In this document: positions 1 to 6,486 of the stretch, in pieces
Layout of the letters: every line of letters starts with the position of its first letter
How positions within the stretch are numbered: the first letter of the stretch is position 1
From: Candidatus Aegiribacteria sp.
Lineage (GTDB): Bacteria; Fermentibacterota; Fermentibacteria; Fermentibacterales; Fermentibacteraceae
DNA: 8,146 nucleotides
Direction: 5' to 3'
Assembly (NCBI GenBank): GCA_030634715.1
Contig: DAOWAG010000041.1
Span: 1 to 8,146, forward strand
The notes under the pieces: model-generated
Database searches by the model: none
What the model was told of the DNA's origin: nothing
The model's input: the letters and a program-made list of their open reading frames with translations, nothing else
Program-made: the position numbers and the translations under genes

Positions 1-643
1 CGGGACTAATTTTCTTATCCCCCCCCTTCTTTCCGTCTACGAAAAGGGCCATCTGCCTTCCTGTTAACTTACTACCGATGAGATGGGAGAACATTGTCAT
101 CTGCTTCTTCGCATCAATAATTCTTACCAGAGGCCGCAGCTGGAATTCACTTATTTCATCAGTGAGAAGAAGTTTTCTTCGCATTTCGGAGGGAAGTTTG
201 ATCAAATTGAGAATCTGTGTGATTCGGGCTCTTGAATAGCCAAGCAGTTCTGAAAGTCTGCTCCTGTTCTCGCATAATCCGTTTCTGAGGAGTCCATCGA
301 AGAGTAGGGCTTCTTCAGTGCAATTAACTATGGATTCATGCGCCAGTGGGATATGCACATTACTGCGAACAACAAGTGCTCTAATCGAAAGGGGTTTCTT
401 TGCGAGCATCCGCCAGAAGCTTCTATGATGAGCGAGAAGAGTATACCTCATGGACGCATTTTCTTCATCAGTTATCTCGAAATCCCGCTCCTCTATAAGA
501 ATTGGAGGAACATATGGTTCCTTCTGATGAAATTCCAGATCCCATTCATCAGGAGGATCCATGAAACCAATCTGTTCCAGCTTAATTTCCTCGAGCAGCA
601 TGTGCTCCAGTACTTCCCCGGATTCCCTCTTCTTTTCCATCAT
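1..643 (-). CDS. ParB-like HTH protein with degenerate CTP-binding motifs (3' end beyond the window)
   Basis: The frame is open for 214 codons and continues past the left edge. My translation looks like the N-terminal and HTH domains of ParB/KorB proteins. Residues 18-32 resemble the 'EIPLDQI.PNP.QPR' start, 46-93 resemble 'QPI.VR...Y.LIAGERR.RA...G...IP.IVR', and 126-155 resemble the ParB HTH (SELLGYSRARITQILNLIKLP). Residues 163-202 fit the following segment that ends in 'GLSVRQTE.LV'. The GERR box is replaced by AHHRS (71-75) and no ENxxR motif is visible near residue 103, so CTP binding or hydrolysis is doubtful. The usual 'LAESI...G' helix also looks shortened. It is probably a DNA-binding protein with unknown target. 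The first ATG (641-643) overlaps the miaA stop as ATGA; the ATG at 638-640 is an alternative. An AAGG lies 6 bases upstream of the first ATG. The position directly after miaA suggests co-transcription with mutL-miaA. ParB relationship is judged from motif memory, not a search. Confidence 0.72.
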   Translation of the reverse strand, partial: MMEKKRESGEVLEHMLLEEIKLEQIGFMDPPDEWDLEFHQKEPYVPPILIEERDFEITDEENASMRYTLLAHHRSFWRMLAKKPLSIRALVVRSNVHIPLAHESIVNCTEEALLFDGLLRNGLCENRSRLSELLGYSRARITQILNLIKLPSEMRRKLLLTDEISEFQLRPLVRIIDAKKQMTMFSHLIGSKLTGRQMALFVDGKKGGDKKISP

Positions 644-1563
644 AATCCCCCTTCACCAAACAGGAATTCATCAATCAAATCCGGATCATCTTCCATCCAG
701 TTTATTCCTTCGATTCTATTGAACATATTCTTCTGTCTTCGAACCAGGCGCCATGTATTTATGAAAATAGCCTCTACAATCTCATCTTCTGTAGAGATAC
801 TGCCATCGAGAAACGCGAGTACTTCACTGTATCCAATGGTCCTGCTGAGGGCGCTGTCCCGTCCCCATCCGGCACTCAGCAAAGCTTCAACTTCATCGAT
901 CAGCCCGGCATCGAGCATTTTTACAGCTCTCATCCGGATTCTCCGTCTGTGTTCATCCCTGGGAATGGAAATACCCGCAATAAGGTACTTCTTCCTTTCG
1001 GAAGGATCTCCACCCTTCCTGAAGGCTGATGGAGGTTTTCCACTCTGGAAATAAATCTCCAGGGCTCTTTCCTGTCTTCTCTTATCGCTTTCTCCAATTT
1101 TATCCGCGAATCCGGGATCGACTCTATGGAGAATCTCGTTGAGGATACCTGGTCTCTCAATCTCCATTGCTTTCAAACCCTCCCTGATCCCGTCACACCT
1201 GGGAGGCATCTCATCAAGAGAACCTGTCAGAGCAAGTATATACAGAGCGGTCCCACCTGATATCACTGGCACTGCTCCTCTATTGGCTATCTGAATAATC
1301 AGTTCCTTAGCCCTGTCGACAAACATTCCGGCTGAGAATACTTCATCCGGATTGATCTGATCAAGCAAATAATGCTTAACCTGAGATTGCTCATCAAGTG
1401 ATGGTTTAGCAGTTCCGATATCCATTCCTCTGTAAACCTGTCTTGAATCCGCGTTAATGATCTCAATGCTATGCCTGTTCGAGAGTTCCAGCAGTATCCC
1501 GGTTTTCCCAGAGGCCGTACAACCGGTCAGAACTGGGGTTAAAGCAAGATGATCATCTGCCAA
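640..1563 (-). CDS. miaA: tRNA dimethylallyltransferase MiaA
   Basis: MiaA transfers a dimethylallyl group to N6 of A37 in tRNAs that read codons starting with U, the first step toward ms2i6A. The 307-residue product is close to the usual length of about 310. Visible motifs, in order: the P-loop GCTASGKT (14-21), the tRNA/A37 motif DSRQVYRGMDIGTAKP (39-54), a diverged prenyl-acceptor region INPDEVFSAGMF (70-81), GGTALYI (103-109), the RRQERALEIY helix, IGYSEVL, and the C-terminal TWRLVRRQKNMFNRI. The P-loop has Cys15 where most MiaA proteins have Pro. I chose the TTG at 1561-1563 because a strong GGAGG (1570-1574) lies 6 bases upstream and the family homology begins just after it. The frame stays open to an ATG at 1692, but that would bury 130 bases in mutL and add residues with no MiaA similarity. 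The start overlaps the mutL stop by 11 bases and the stop overlaps the next gene, so translational coupling is likely. The neighbouring tRNA-Leu(UAA) reads UUR codons and is a plausible substrate. Confidence 0.96.
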   Translation of the reverse strand: MADDHLALTPVLTGCTASGKTGILLELSNRHSIEIINADSRQVYRGMDIGTAKPSLDEQSQVKHYLLDQINPDEVFSAGMFVDRAKELIIQIANRGAVPVISGGTALYILALTGSLDEMPPRCDGIREGLKAMEIERPGILNEILHRVDPGFADKIGESDKRRQERALEIYFQSGKPPSAFRKGGDPSERKKYLIAGISIPRDEHRRRIRMRAVKMLDAGLIDEVEALLSAGWGRDSALSRTIGYSEVLAFLDGSISTEDEIVEAIFINTWRLVRRQKNMFNRIEGINWMEDDPDLIDEFLFGEGGL

Positions 1564-3238
1564 ATCTTTCCTCCAGGTCTTCAAAGGAAATCTCAATGAG
1601 TGTAGGCCTGCCGTGAGGGCAGTGAAAAGGATCGGATGTTGAAAACAGCTGATCAACGAGGTGCCTTGTCTCAACTGCGGAGAGGGAATCACCGAACTTT
1701 ACAGCACCAGCGCAGGCCGCGGCTGCAGCAACTCGCTCCCGAAGGGGCATATCCTCATTTTCGGGATTCTGGAGTGATTTGAGAATTTCCCGTAGCGCAC
1801 TGATTCCGTGAAATGTGCCGGGGGGGACAGCGGTTAGAATGAGTGTATCATCTTCAATATGATATTCGAAACCGGCTCTGTTTAAAACCGCTCTATAGTC
1901 ATCCAGATGGTCGAGTTCCTCTCCATCAAGCTTCACGTTCTCAGGCAGGAGCAATTTCTGTTGACCGGATTCAGAGTCATTTATGATTGAATTCATGACT
2001 GTCTCAAAGAGAATTCGCTCGTGCGCTGCATGCTGATCAATGAGAGCAATACCGGTTTCGGTAGATGTGACCAGGTATGCCCTGCCAATCTGTACAATTG
2101 GAAAGGTTGATTCAGATCTGTCGTATGCTTCAGTCGGGAGGGGTGAATGAAGCTCCATAGCAGTTCTGAACAGGTCATCCGAGAGTCCTGTAATCCTCTC
2201 AGCAGTGATTCCCGCGGTTCGGTACTTTGATCCAGCAGCTGACAGCATCTCCTTCTTTCGGGAATCCAGCAGATCACCAAGCGCTGATTCAACCGCAGCG
2301 CTGACCGATGAAGGTTCTCTGAACCTGACTTCCCTTTTTGCGGGATGAACATTCACATCCACTTCAGACGGTGGAAGCGTAACACTGCAGAACAACAGCG
2401 GATATCCGGCAGGTCCCGCAAGCACGGAATCAATTGGTCCGGATACCAGGCCCGTATAAACAAGCCTTCCATTTACAAGAATGTACTGGTGTGTTTTTCT
2501 GTTCCATCTGTTATCCGGAAACCAGATCAGACTGACATCAGTTTCTCCGGAATTGCCCTTTGATTCCACATGACGGTTCTCACCGGGAATGCCGTATCTG
2601 GAGCGCAGTCTATCCGGAATAGACTGCTCTGATGCCAGATAAAACAATTCCCTGCCATTATGAATGAATCTGAATGAGACATCTGTTCTAGGCAGTGAAC
2701 AACCAGTGAGGTATTTCTCCACCCAGGATAGTTCAGTAGACTGCCTTCTAAGAAAACGTCTTCTTGCTGGTTGATTATAGAAAAGTCCTGAGGCGGTAAT
2801 AGTTGTTCCCCTTGTTCTTGCAGCTGGAGAGACATCTCGGAGCTCCCCGCCTTCCATTCTCAACTTCCAGCCTTCAGAACCATCAGACGTAAGTATTGAA
2901 AAGTGAGTTACGGCTGCAATGCTTGGAAGAGCTTCTCCTCTGAATCCCAGGGTCGTCAAATTGTCAAGATCAGTCTGTGAAATGATTTTGCTGGTTGCAT
3001 GCCGTTGTACGGACAACAGAAGATCATGCCTGTTCATCCCTGAACCGTTATCCCGAACAGTAATTGATTTTCTTCCGCCCTGTTCCAGCTCAACAGTTAT
3101 CTCAGTCGCTCCGGAGTCAAGAGCATTCTCAATAAGTTCCTTAACAACAGAGGCGGGGCGCTCTACAACTTCACCGGCCGAGATAAGGTTGATAACGCTA
3201 TCGCTGAGAACACGTATGTTATTTTGCAGACCTGGCAA
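1553..3238 (-). CDS. mutL: DNA mismatch repair protein MutL (endonuclease type)
   Basis: MutL links mismatch recognition by MutS to strand incision and removal. The product is 561 residues, near the short end for the family. The N-terminal GHKL ATPase shows GEVVERPASVVKELIENALDSG (22-43, with expected catalytic Glu34 and Mg-binding Asn38), DNGSGM (63-68), ATSKI (81-85), LGFRGEAL (97-104), GTTI (144-147) and the late lysine-finger segment NVHPAKREVRF (296-306, Lys301). After a short linker of about 50 residues, the C-terminal dimerisation domain carries the metal-binding endonuclease motif DQHAAHERILFE (401-412), AC..AVKFG (508-516) and CPHGRP (540-545). This full set predicts nicking activity, the methyl-independent type of repair that needs no MutH. 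I start at TTG 3236-3238, which has GAGAGG six bases upstream; the frame is open further back only because it runs through the tRNA gene. CTG at 3227-3229 is a weaker alternative. Confidence 0.96.
   Translation of the reverse strand: MPGLQNNIRVLSDSVINLISAGEVVERPASVVKELIENALDSGATEITVELEQGGRKSITVRDNGSGMNRHDLLLSVQRHATSKIISQTDLDNLTTLGFRGEALPSIAAVTHFSILTSDGSEGWKLRMEGGELRDVSPAARTRGTTITASGLFYNQPARRRFLRRQSTELSWVEKYLTGCSLPRTDVSFRFIHNGRELFYLASEQSIPDRLRSRYGIPGENRHVESKGNSGETDVSLIWFPDNRWNRKTHQYILVNGRLVYTGLVSGPIDSVLAGPAGYPLLFCSVTLPPSEVDVNVHPAKREVRFREPSSVSAAVESALGDLLDSRKKEMLSAAGSKYRTAGITAERITGLSDDLFRTAMELHSPLPTEAYDRSESTFPIVQIGRAYLVTSTETGIALIDQHAAHERILFETVMNSIINDSESGQQKLLLPENVKLDGEELDHLDDYRAVLNRAGFEYHIEDDTLILTAVPPGTFHGISALREILKSLQNPENEDMPLRERVAAAAACAGAVKFGDSLSAVETRHLVDQLFSTSDPFHCPHGRPTLIEISFEDLEERFGR
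1570..1574 (-). promoter_or_regulatory. Ribosome binding site that fixes the miaA TTG start
   Basis: On the minus strand GGAGG is followed by a 6-base spacer and then TTG. It lies inside the last codons of mutL (Leu-Glu-Glu-Arg), so ribosomes finishing mutL are well placed to start miaA. No comparable site precedes the upstream in-frame ATG. Confidence 0.7.
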
Positions 3239-3244
3239 AAGTAT

Positions 3245-3250
3245 CCTCTC
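3245..3250 (-). promoter_or_regulatory. Ribosome binding site for the mutL TTG start
   Basis: On the minus strand GAGAGG is followed by the spacer ATACTT and then TTG. It sits in the 21 bases between the tRNA 3' end and mutL, so a full-strength site fits in that gap. The spacing equals that seen before miaA. Confidence 0.6.
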
Positions 3251-3259
3251 GGGATATAT

Positions 3260-3347
3260 TGGTGCCGGGAGAGGGACTTGAACCCTCACGCCCCAAAGGA
3301 GCAACGGATTTTAAGTCCGTTGTGTCTGCCAATTCCACCACCCCGGC
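3260..3347 (-). tRNA. tRNA-Leu (anticodon UAA)
   Basis: The minus strand folds as a class II tRNA of 88 bases including an encoded CCA (3260-3262). The acceptor stem GCCGGGG (3341-3347) pairs with TCCCGGC, with one G-U pair, and the discriminator is A at 3263. The D arm contains GGTGGAATTGGCAGAC, typical of leucine tRNA. The anticodon stem ACGGA/TCCGT encloses the loop CTTAAAA with anticodon TAA (3311-3313), and a long variable arm contains a CTCC/GGGG stem. The T arm GAGGG/CCCTC encloses TTCAAGT. It reads UUA, and UUG by wobble. A37 follows the anticodon, as expected for a MiaA substrate. It lies 21 bases upstream of mutL and could share its transcript. Confidence 0.97.
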
Positions 3348-3381
3348 AACAATGTTCATTTGTTAACGCAGAATATAAGAA

Positions 3382-3410
3382 AGCATATATGGATGGGGTA
3401 GTACAAGCAA
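3382..3410 (-). promoter_or_regulatory. Candidate sigma-70 promoter for tRNA-Leu and the mutL operon
   Basis: On the minus strand, TTGCTT (3405-3410) and TATGCT (3382-3387) are 17 bases apart. Initiation would fall near 3375, about 28 bases before the mature tRNA 5' end. The boxes match consensus only partly. The position, in the 98-base gap between the acetyltransferase stop and the tRNA, is where a promoter is needed if the tRNA is not read from upstream. Confidence 0.35.
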
Positions 3411-3445
3411 CTGATGAATATCCGCAAAATATTATTATCAGCCTG

Positions 3446-4276
3446 TTACGAAGGCGTTTCCGACTTTTCATATCGAAAAACCAGAATATTCGGACCATCA
3501 ACCGGATCCCATGTAGTGTAATTCCGATTGTATGCTTCTTCAATAATAGAATCAAACGTTTCATGAACGACAATTTGTAAAGAACTTTCTCCATGCATGC
3601 ATGCAACGGTCTCAGCACCCTCAAGGAAACATCCGGGGTTATCTGATGATCCTCCCAGAGGCGTGAACTCACCGGAAGAAGTCATCATCATGAAGGATGC
3701 AACACCGTTAGTGTAAATCTCTGCTCGGGTCTTCGCCCATTCCATGCCTTCAGAACATGTCCTGGGATACTTCCACCCGCATGGAATATGCCCCGGACAT
3801 ATCGCGAAATCCTTCCAGGACGCATCAATCTTCTTTACGAAGGCATTGTGTTCCGGATTTTCTTTTGTCATAAACATAAAACCGTTTACTCTACTGAATC
3901 CCTGTGATTCCGAGATAATGATGCTCTCGGAATTCAGGAAGTATGTTGAAAACTCTACACACTCAGCTTCGCCGCTCTTGATTTTCCCCTTAGCAATCTC
4001 CAGCGCAGCATCGGCAAGCAGCCTTCCATAACCTTTTCCACGGAAATCAATATGAACTCGGAGCCCTTCAAGCCAGAGGACACGATCAGGCATCATGGTA
4101 ATCCGAAAAGTTCCTATACCTCTGTTGTCAAGCAGACCTATATAAAAGCCACCATCTTCTATCCATGAGGGAGCAAGGATCTCAAGGTAATCATCTCCCT
4201 CCCATGTAGTTCTGGAAATGGCAGCGATATCATTCATATCACTTAAGCGAGCTGACCTGATGATTAATTCAGACAA
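3446..4276 (-). CDS. GNAT family N-acetyltransferase, NAT16/histidine acetyltransferase-like
   Basis: The N-terminal half is a GNAT acetyl-CoA-dependent acyltransferase. Motif A is LEGLRVHIDFRGKGYGRLL (69-87), with the acetyl-CoA pyrophosphate loop RGKGYG at 79-84. A motif B-like segment ends in SQGF (124-127). The start region, with ISRTTWEGDDYLEILAPSW (20-38) followed by EGLRV, resembles my memory of the NAT16/HisAT family ('Y.G.DYLP.....WL' and 'EGLRVAP..RG.GVA'), whose fish member acetylates histidine. Residues from about 140 to 276 form a second domain with no motif I recognise; it may match the C-terminal domain of that family. The substrate is unknown, probably a small molecule. I prefer TTG 4274-4276 because GGGAG (4282-4286) lies 5 bases upstream. 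The ATG at 4286-4288 would give 280 residues but has no ribosome site before it. The gene diverges from fusA and is followed by tRNA-Leu on the same strand. No signal peptide or membrane segment is seen. Confidence 0.85.
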   Translation of the reverse strand: MSELIIRSARLSDMNDIAAISRTTWEGDDYLEILAPSWIEDGGFYIGLLDNRGIGTFRITMMPDRVLWLEGLRVHIDFRGKGYGRLLADAALEIAKGKIKSGEAECVEFSTYFLNSESIIISESQGFSRVNGFMFMTKENPEHNAFVKKIDASWKDFAICPGHIPCGWKYPRTCSEGMEWAKTRAEIYTNGVASFMMMTSSGEFTPLGGSSDNPGCFLEGAETVACMHGESSLQIVVHETFDSIIEEAYNRNYTTWDPVDGPNILVFRYEKSETPS

Positions 4277-4281
4277 TATAT

Positions 4282-4286
4282 CTCCC
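4282..4286 (-). promoter_or_regulatory. Ribosome binding site favouring the acetyltransferase TTG start
   Basis: GGGAG on the minus strand is followed by ATATA and TTG. The site overlaps the alternative ATG, which itself is preceded by an AT-rich stretch without purine-rich pairing potential. The choice changes the product by only four residues. Confidence 0.45.
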
Positions 4287-4288
4287 AT

Positions 4289-4306
4289 GATTCAGGTTTT
4301 TGAATC
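4289..4306 (-). repeat. Perfect inverted repeat in the acetyltransferase leader
   Basis: GATTCA and TGAATC form a perfect 6-base inverted repeat around a 6-base loop. It directly abuts the alternative ATG and lies just downstream of the candidate -10 box at 4313-4318. It could be an operator half-site pair or a small hairpin at the 5' end of the mRNA. It is short and AT-rich, so chance is possible. Confidence 0.35.
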
Positions 4307-4312
4307 TGTTTC

Positions 4313-4345
4313 ATTATATTACTTGCTACTGCAGGACTACTTCAA
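4313..4345 (-). promoter_or_regulatory. Candidate promoter for the acetyltransferase gene
   Basis: The minus strand has a perfect TATAAT at 4313-4318. The best -35-like box is TTGAAG (4340-4345), 21 bases from TATAAT or 18 bases from the overlapping TAATAT (4316-4321). Initiation near 4306 would leave a short leader. The -10 is strong but the -35 spacing is uncertain. Confidence 0.4.
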
Positions 4346-4352
4346 TTATAAA
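4323..4352 (+). promoter_or_regulatory. Candidate promoter for fusA
   Basis: TTGCTA (4323-4328) and TATAAA (4347-4352) are 18 bases apart on the plus strand, giving initiation near 4359 and a leader of about 40 bases. It overlaps the candidate promoter on the other strand, so the two could compete for polymerase. No strong ribosome binding site precedes the fusA start; GGAT at 4387-4390 is the best candidate. Confidence 0.4.
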
Positions 4353-4398
4353 GAACAATAAATACTGCGTATGCAGATGATGGAACGGATAAAATAAA

Positions 4399-6486
4399 TT
4401 GTCAAGGAAATATTCAATCGCAAAAGTTCGTAATATCGGAATCATGGCTCATATAGATGCCGGCAAAACAACTGTTTCCGAGAGAATCCTCTACTATACC
4501 GGTAAATTGCACCGCATGGGGGAAGTACATGATGGTGCAGCAGTAATGGACTGGATGGAACAGGAGCAGGAGCGGGGCATAACAATTACAAGCGCGGCAA
4601 CTGCAACCGAATGGCGAAAGCACATGATAAACCTCATCGATACACCAGGACATGTGGACTTTACTGTAGAAGTTGAACGCAGTCTTAGGGTACTCGACGG
4701 TGTTATCGCTCTGTTCTGCGCAGTTGGCGGAGTTGAGCCACAGTCTGAGACAGTCTGGAGACAGGCGGAAAAATATTCCGTACCCAGAATAGCGTTCATT
4801 AACAAGATGGACAGACTGGGAGCGGATTTCTATGGTGTTGTCGACTCCATTCAAAAACATCTTGGAGCAAATGCAGTTCCTGTCACTATTCCCATCGGAA
4901 GAGAGGACAAATTCAAGGGCATAATTGATCTCGTCGATAACTGTGCTGTTTATTACGATAAATCTGACCGTGGAATGACCTGGCATGAGGAGCCTGTTCC
5001 GGAAGACATGATAGAAGAAGCAGAGAAATGGCGCAGAAATCTTATTGAAAAAACCAGCGAGTTTGATGAATCTCTGTTCGAAAAAGTCTGCGATGGCGTT
5101 ACGGTCACTTCAGAGGAACTGAGTCTGGCTATCAGGAAAGCGACACATTCCCACACTGTCTGCCCGGTGCTATGCGGAAGCGCTTATAGAAACATGGGTA
5201 TTCAAAGGCTGCTTGATGCGGTTATCTCATATCTGCCGAGTCCTCTTGACCTCCCTCCTATCAGCGGTCAATGCATTGACGGCTCTCCCATCGAAAGAAC
5301 GCCCAAGGATGATGGAAGACTTGCCGCACTTGCTTTCAAAGTCGTAACTGACCGTCATGTAGGAAAATTGATTTATGTAAGAGTCTATTCAGGAACACTT
5401 GAATCAGGCTCCTATGTCTACAATTCATCCGCTGATAAGACTCAGAGAGCGGGAAGAATTCTCAGAATGCATGCGAACAAGAGAGAATCGGTGGATGCAC
5501 TCTATACTGGAGAAATCGGCGCTGTAACAGGTCTTCCGGATTCTTCAACTGGAGATACAATCTGCTGTAAGGAGAATCCAATCATTCTCGAAGCAATTGA
5601 ATTTCCAGCACCTGTCCTCAGCGTGGCTGTCATGCTTGAACGCAGAAGCGACAGGGACAGACTATCCCGGGCTCTGGTGAAGCTTGCGGAGGAAGACCCT
5701 ACATTTACCGTATCAACCGATTCAGAGACTTCAGAAACGATTATTTCGGGTATGGGAGAACTTCACCTTGAAATTATCCTGGACCGCCTGAAACGGGAAT
5801 TCGATGTTAATGTCACCACTTCACCGCCCAGAGTCGCATACAGAGAAGCAATCACTTCATCAGTTGATATCAATGAGAAACTTGTGAAACAGAGCGGTGG
5901 AAAAGGACAGTATGCCCATGTAGTGATGACTCTCAAACCCATGCCTGCCGGACATGGATTCGATTTCAGGAATAAAGTTACCGGAGGTAACATTCCCCGC
6001 GAATACATTCCTGCTGTCGAGAAGGGAATTGTAGACGCAATGAAGAAAGGCGTTCTGGCGGATTTCCCTGTTGTCGATGTCAGAGTCACGCTGCGAGACG
6101 GCTCCTTCCATGCAGTTGATTCATCGGAAATGGCTTTCAGAAGATGCGCTGCGATCGCATTCAGAAAAGCATTCATGAAGGGCAGCCCGCAATTGCTTGA
6201 ACCTATAATGAGTGTCGTCATAACAACACCGGAAGATTATTCGGGAAGTGTTACAGGAAGTGTCTATGATAAGCGTGGAAATATAAAAGCACTGGATAAG
6301 CAGGGAAACGCTCAGATAATAAAAGCTCTCATACCTCTGTCCAGCATGTTCGGCTACGCAACTGATCTGAGAAACATGAGCCAGGGCAGAGCATCATTCA
6401 CGATGCATTTTGAACATTATGAAGCTGTTCCATTCTTAATTGCGGAAGAAATACTTGCAGATTTAAAAGCGAGAAAAAATCAATAA
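4399..6486 (+). CDS. fusA: Elongation factor G (stand-alone, somewhat divergent copy)
   Basis: EF-G is the GTPase that moves tRNAs and mRNA through the ribosome and, with RRF, splits it after termination. The 695-residue length is normal. GTPase motifs are all present: G1 AHIDAGKT (17-24), switch I RGITIT (59-64), G3 DTPGH (81-85), NKMD (135-138) and GSA (260-262). Later come GMGELHLEI (451-459), domain IV loop [11 protein letters not shown] (498-508) and the tip [14 protein letters not shown] with His571, equivalent to E. coli His583. The end has [23 protein letters not shown], typical of domain V. Divergent spots are [10 protein letters not shown] (411-420), where the family has roughly 'AIEPKTKAD', and [11 protein letters not shown] (620-630), where it has 'GDLNSRRG.I'. 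The start is TTG at 4399-4401; a TAA at 4390-4392 blocks any earlier start and the next ATG lies inside the G1 region. There are no rpsL, rpsG or tuf neighbours, so this is not the str operon copy and may be a second EF-G. Its stop overlaps the convergent rdgB by 7 bases. Confidence 0.95.
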   Translation: MSRKYSIAKVRNIGIMAHIDAGKTTVSERILYYTGKLHRMGEVHDGAAVMDWMEQEQERGITITSAATATEWRKHMINLIDTPGHVDFTVEVERSLRVLDGVIALFCAVGGVEPQSETVWRQAEKYSVPRIAFINKMDRLGADFYGVVDSIQKHLGANAVPVTIPIGREDKFKGIIDLVDNCAVYYDKSDRGMTWHEEPVPEDMIEEAEKWRRNLIEKTSEFDESLFEKVCDGVTVTSEELSLAIRKATHSHTVCPVLCGSAYRNMGIQRLLDAVISYLPSPLDLPPISGQCIDGSPIERTPKDDGRLAALAFKVVTDRHVGKLIYVRVYSGTLESGSYVYNSSADKTQRAGRILRMHANKRESVDALYTGEIGAVTGLPDSSTGDTICCKENPIILEAIEFPAPVLSVAVMLERRSDRDRLSRALVKLAEEDPTFTVSTDSETSETIISGMGELHLEIILDRLKREFDVNVTTSPPRVAYREAITSSVDINEKLVKQSGGKGQYAHVVMTLKPMPAGHGFDFRNKVTGGNIPREYIPAVEKGIVDAMKKGVLADFPVVDVRVTLRDGSFHAVDSSEMAFRRCAAIAFRKAFMKGSPQLLEPIMSVVITTPEDYSGSVTGSVYDKRGNIKALDKQGNAQIIKALIPLSSMFGYATDLRNMSQGRASFTMHFEHYEAVPFLIAEEILADLKARKNQ

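Noticed and set aside
338..1054. Plus-strand open frame of 238 codons opposite the ParB-like gene and miaA
   Set aside because: It has no recognisable motif, spans two well-supported genes on the other strand, and its composition looks like reverse-complement coding sequence.
1564..1692. Upstream extension of the miaA frame to an ATG at 1692
   Set aside because: It overlaps the conserved MutL C-terminus and adds residues before the P-loop that the family lacks.
3239..3304. Upstream extension of the mutL frame to an ATG at 3304
   Set aside because: The extension translates part of the tRNA-Leu gene and has no similarity to MutL; the TTG at 3238 has a ribosome site.
3411..3441. Imperfect inverted repeat after the acetyltransferase gene as a terminator
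   Set aside because: CTGAT/ATCAG plus AATAT/ATATT pair only around a bulge, the stem is AT-rich, and no U-run follows.
3592..3605. ATGC repeated three times inside the acetyltransferase gene
   Set aside because: It is a short palindromic run within a clear coding frame (around Ala-Cys-Met-His-Gly) with no flanking structure.
4414..4986. Minus-strand open frame of 190 codons opposite fusA
   Set aside because: It lies fully inside the conserved GTPase domain of EF-G and has no family motif.
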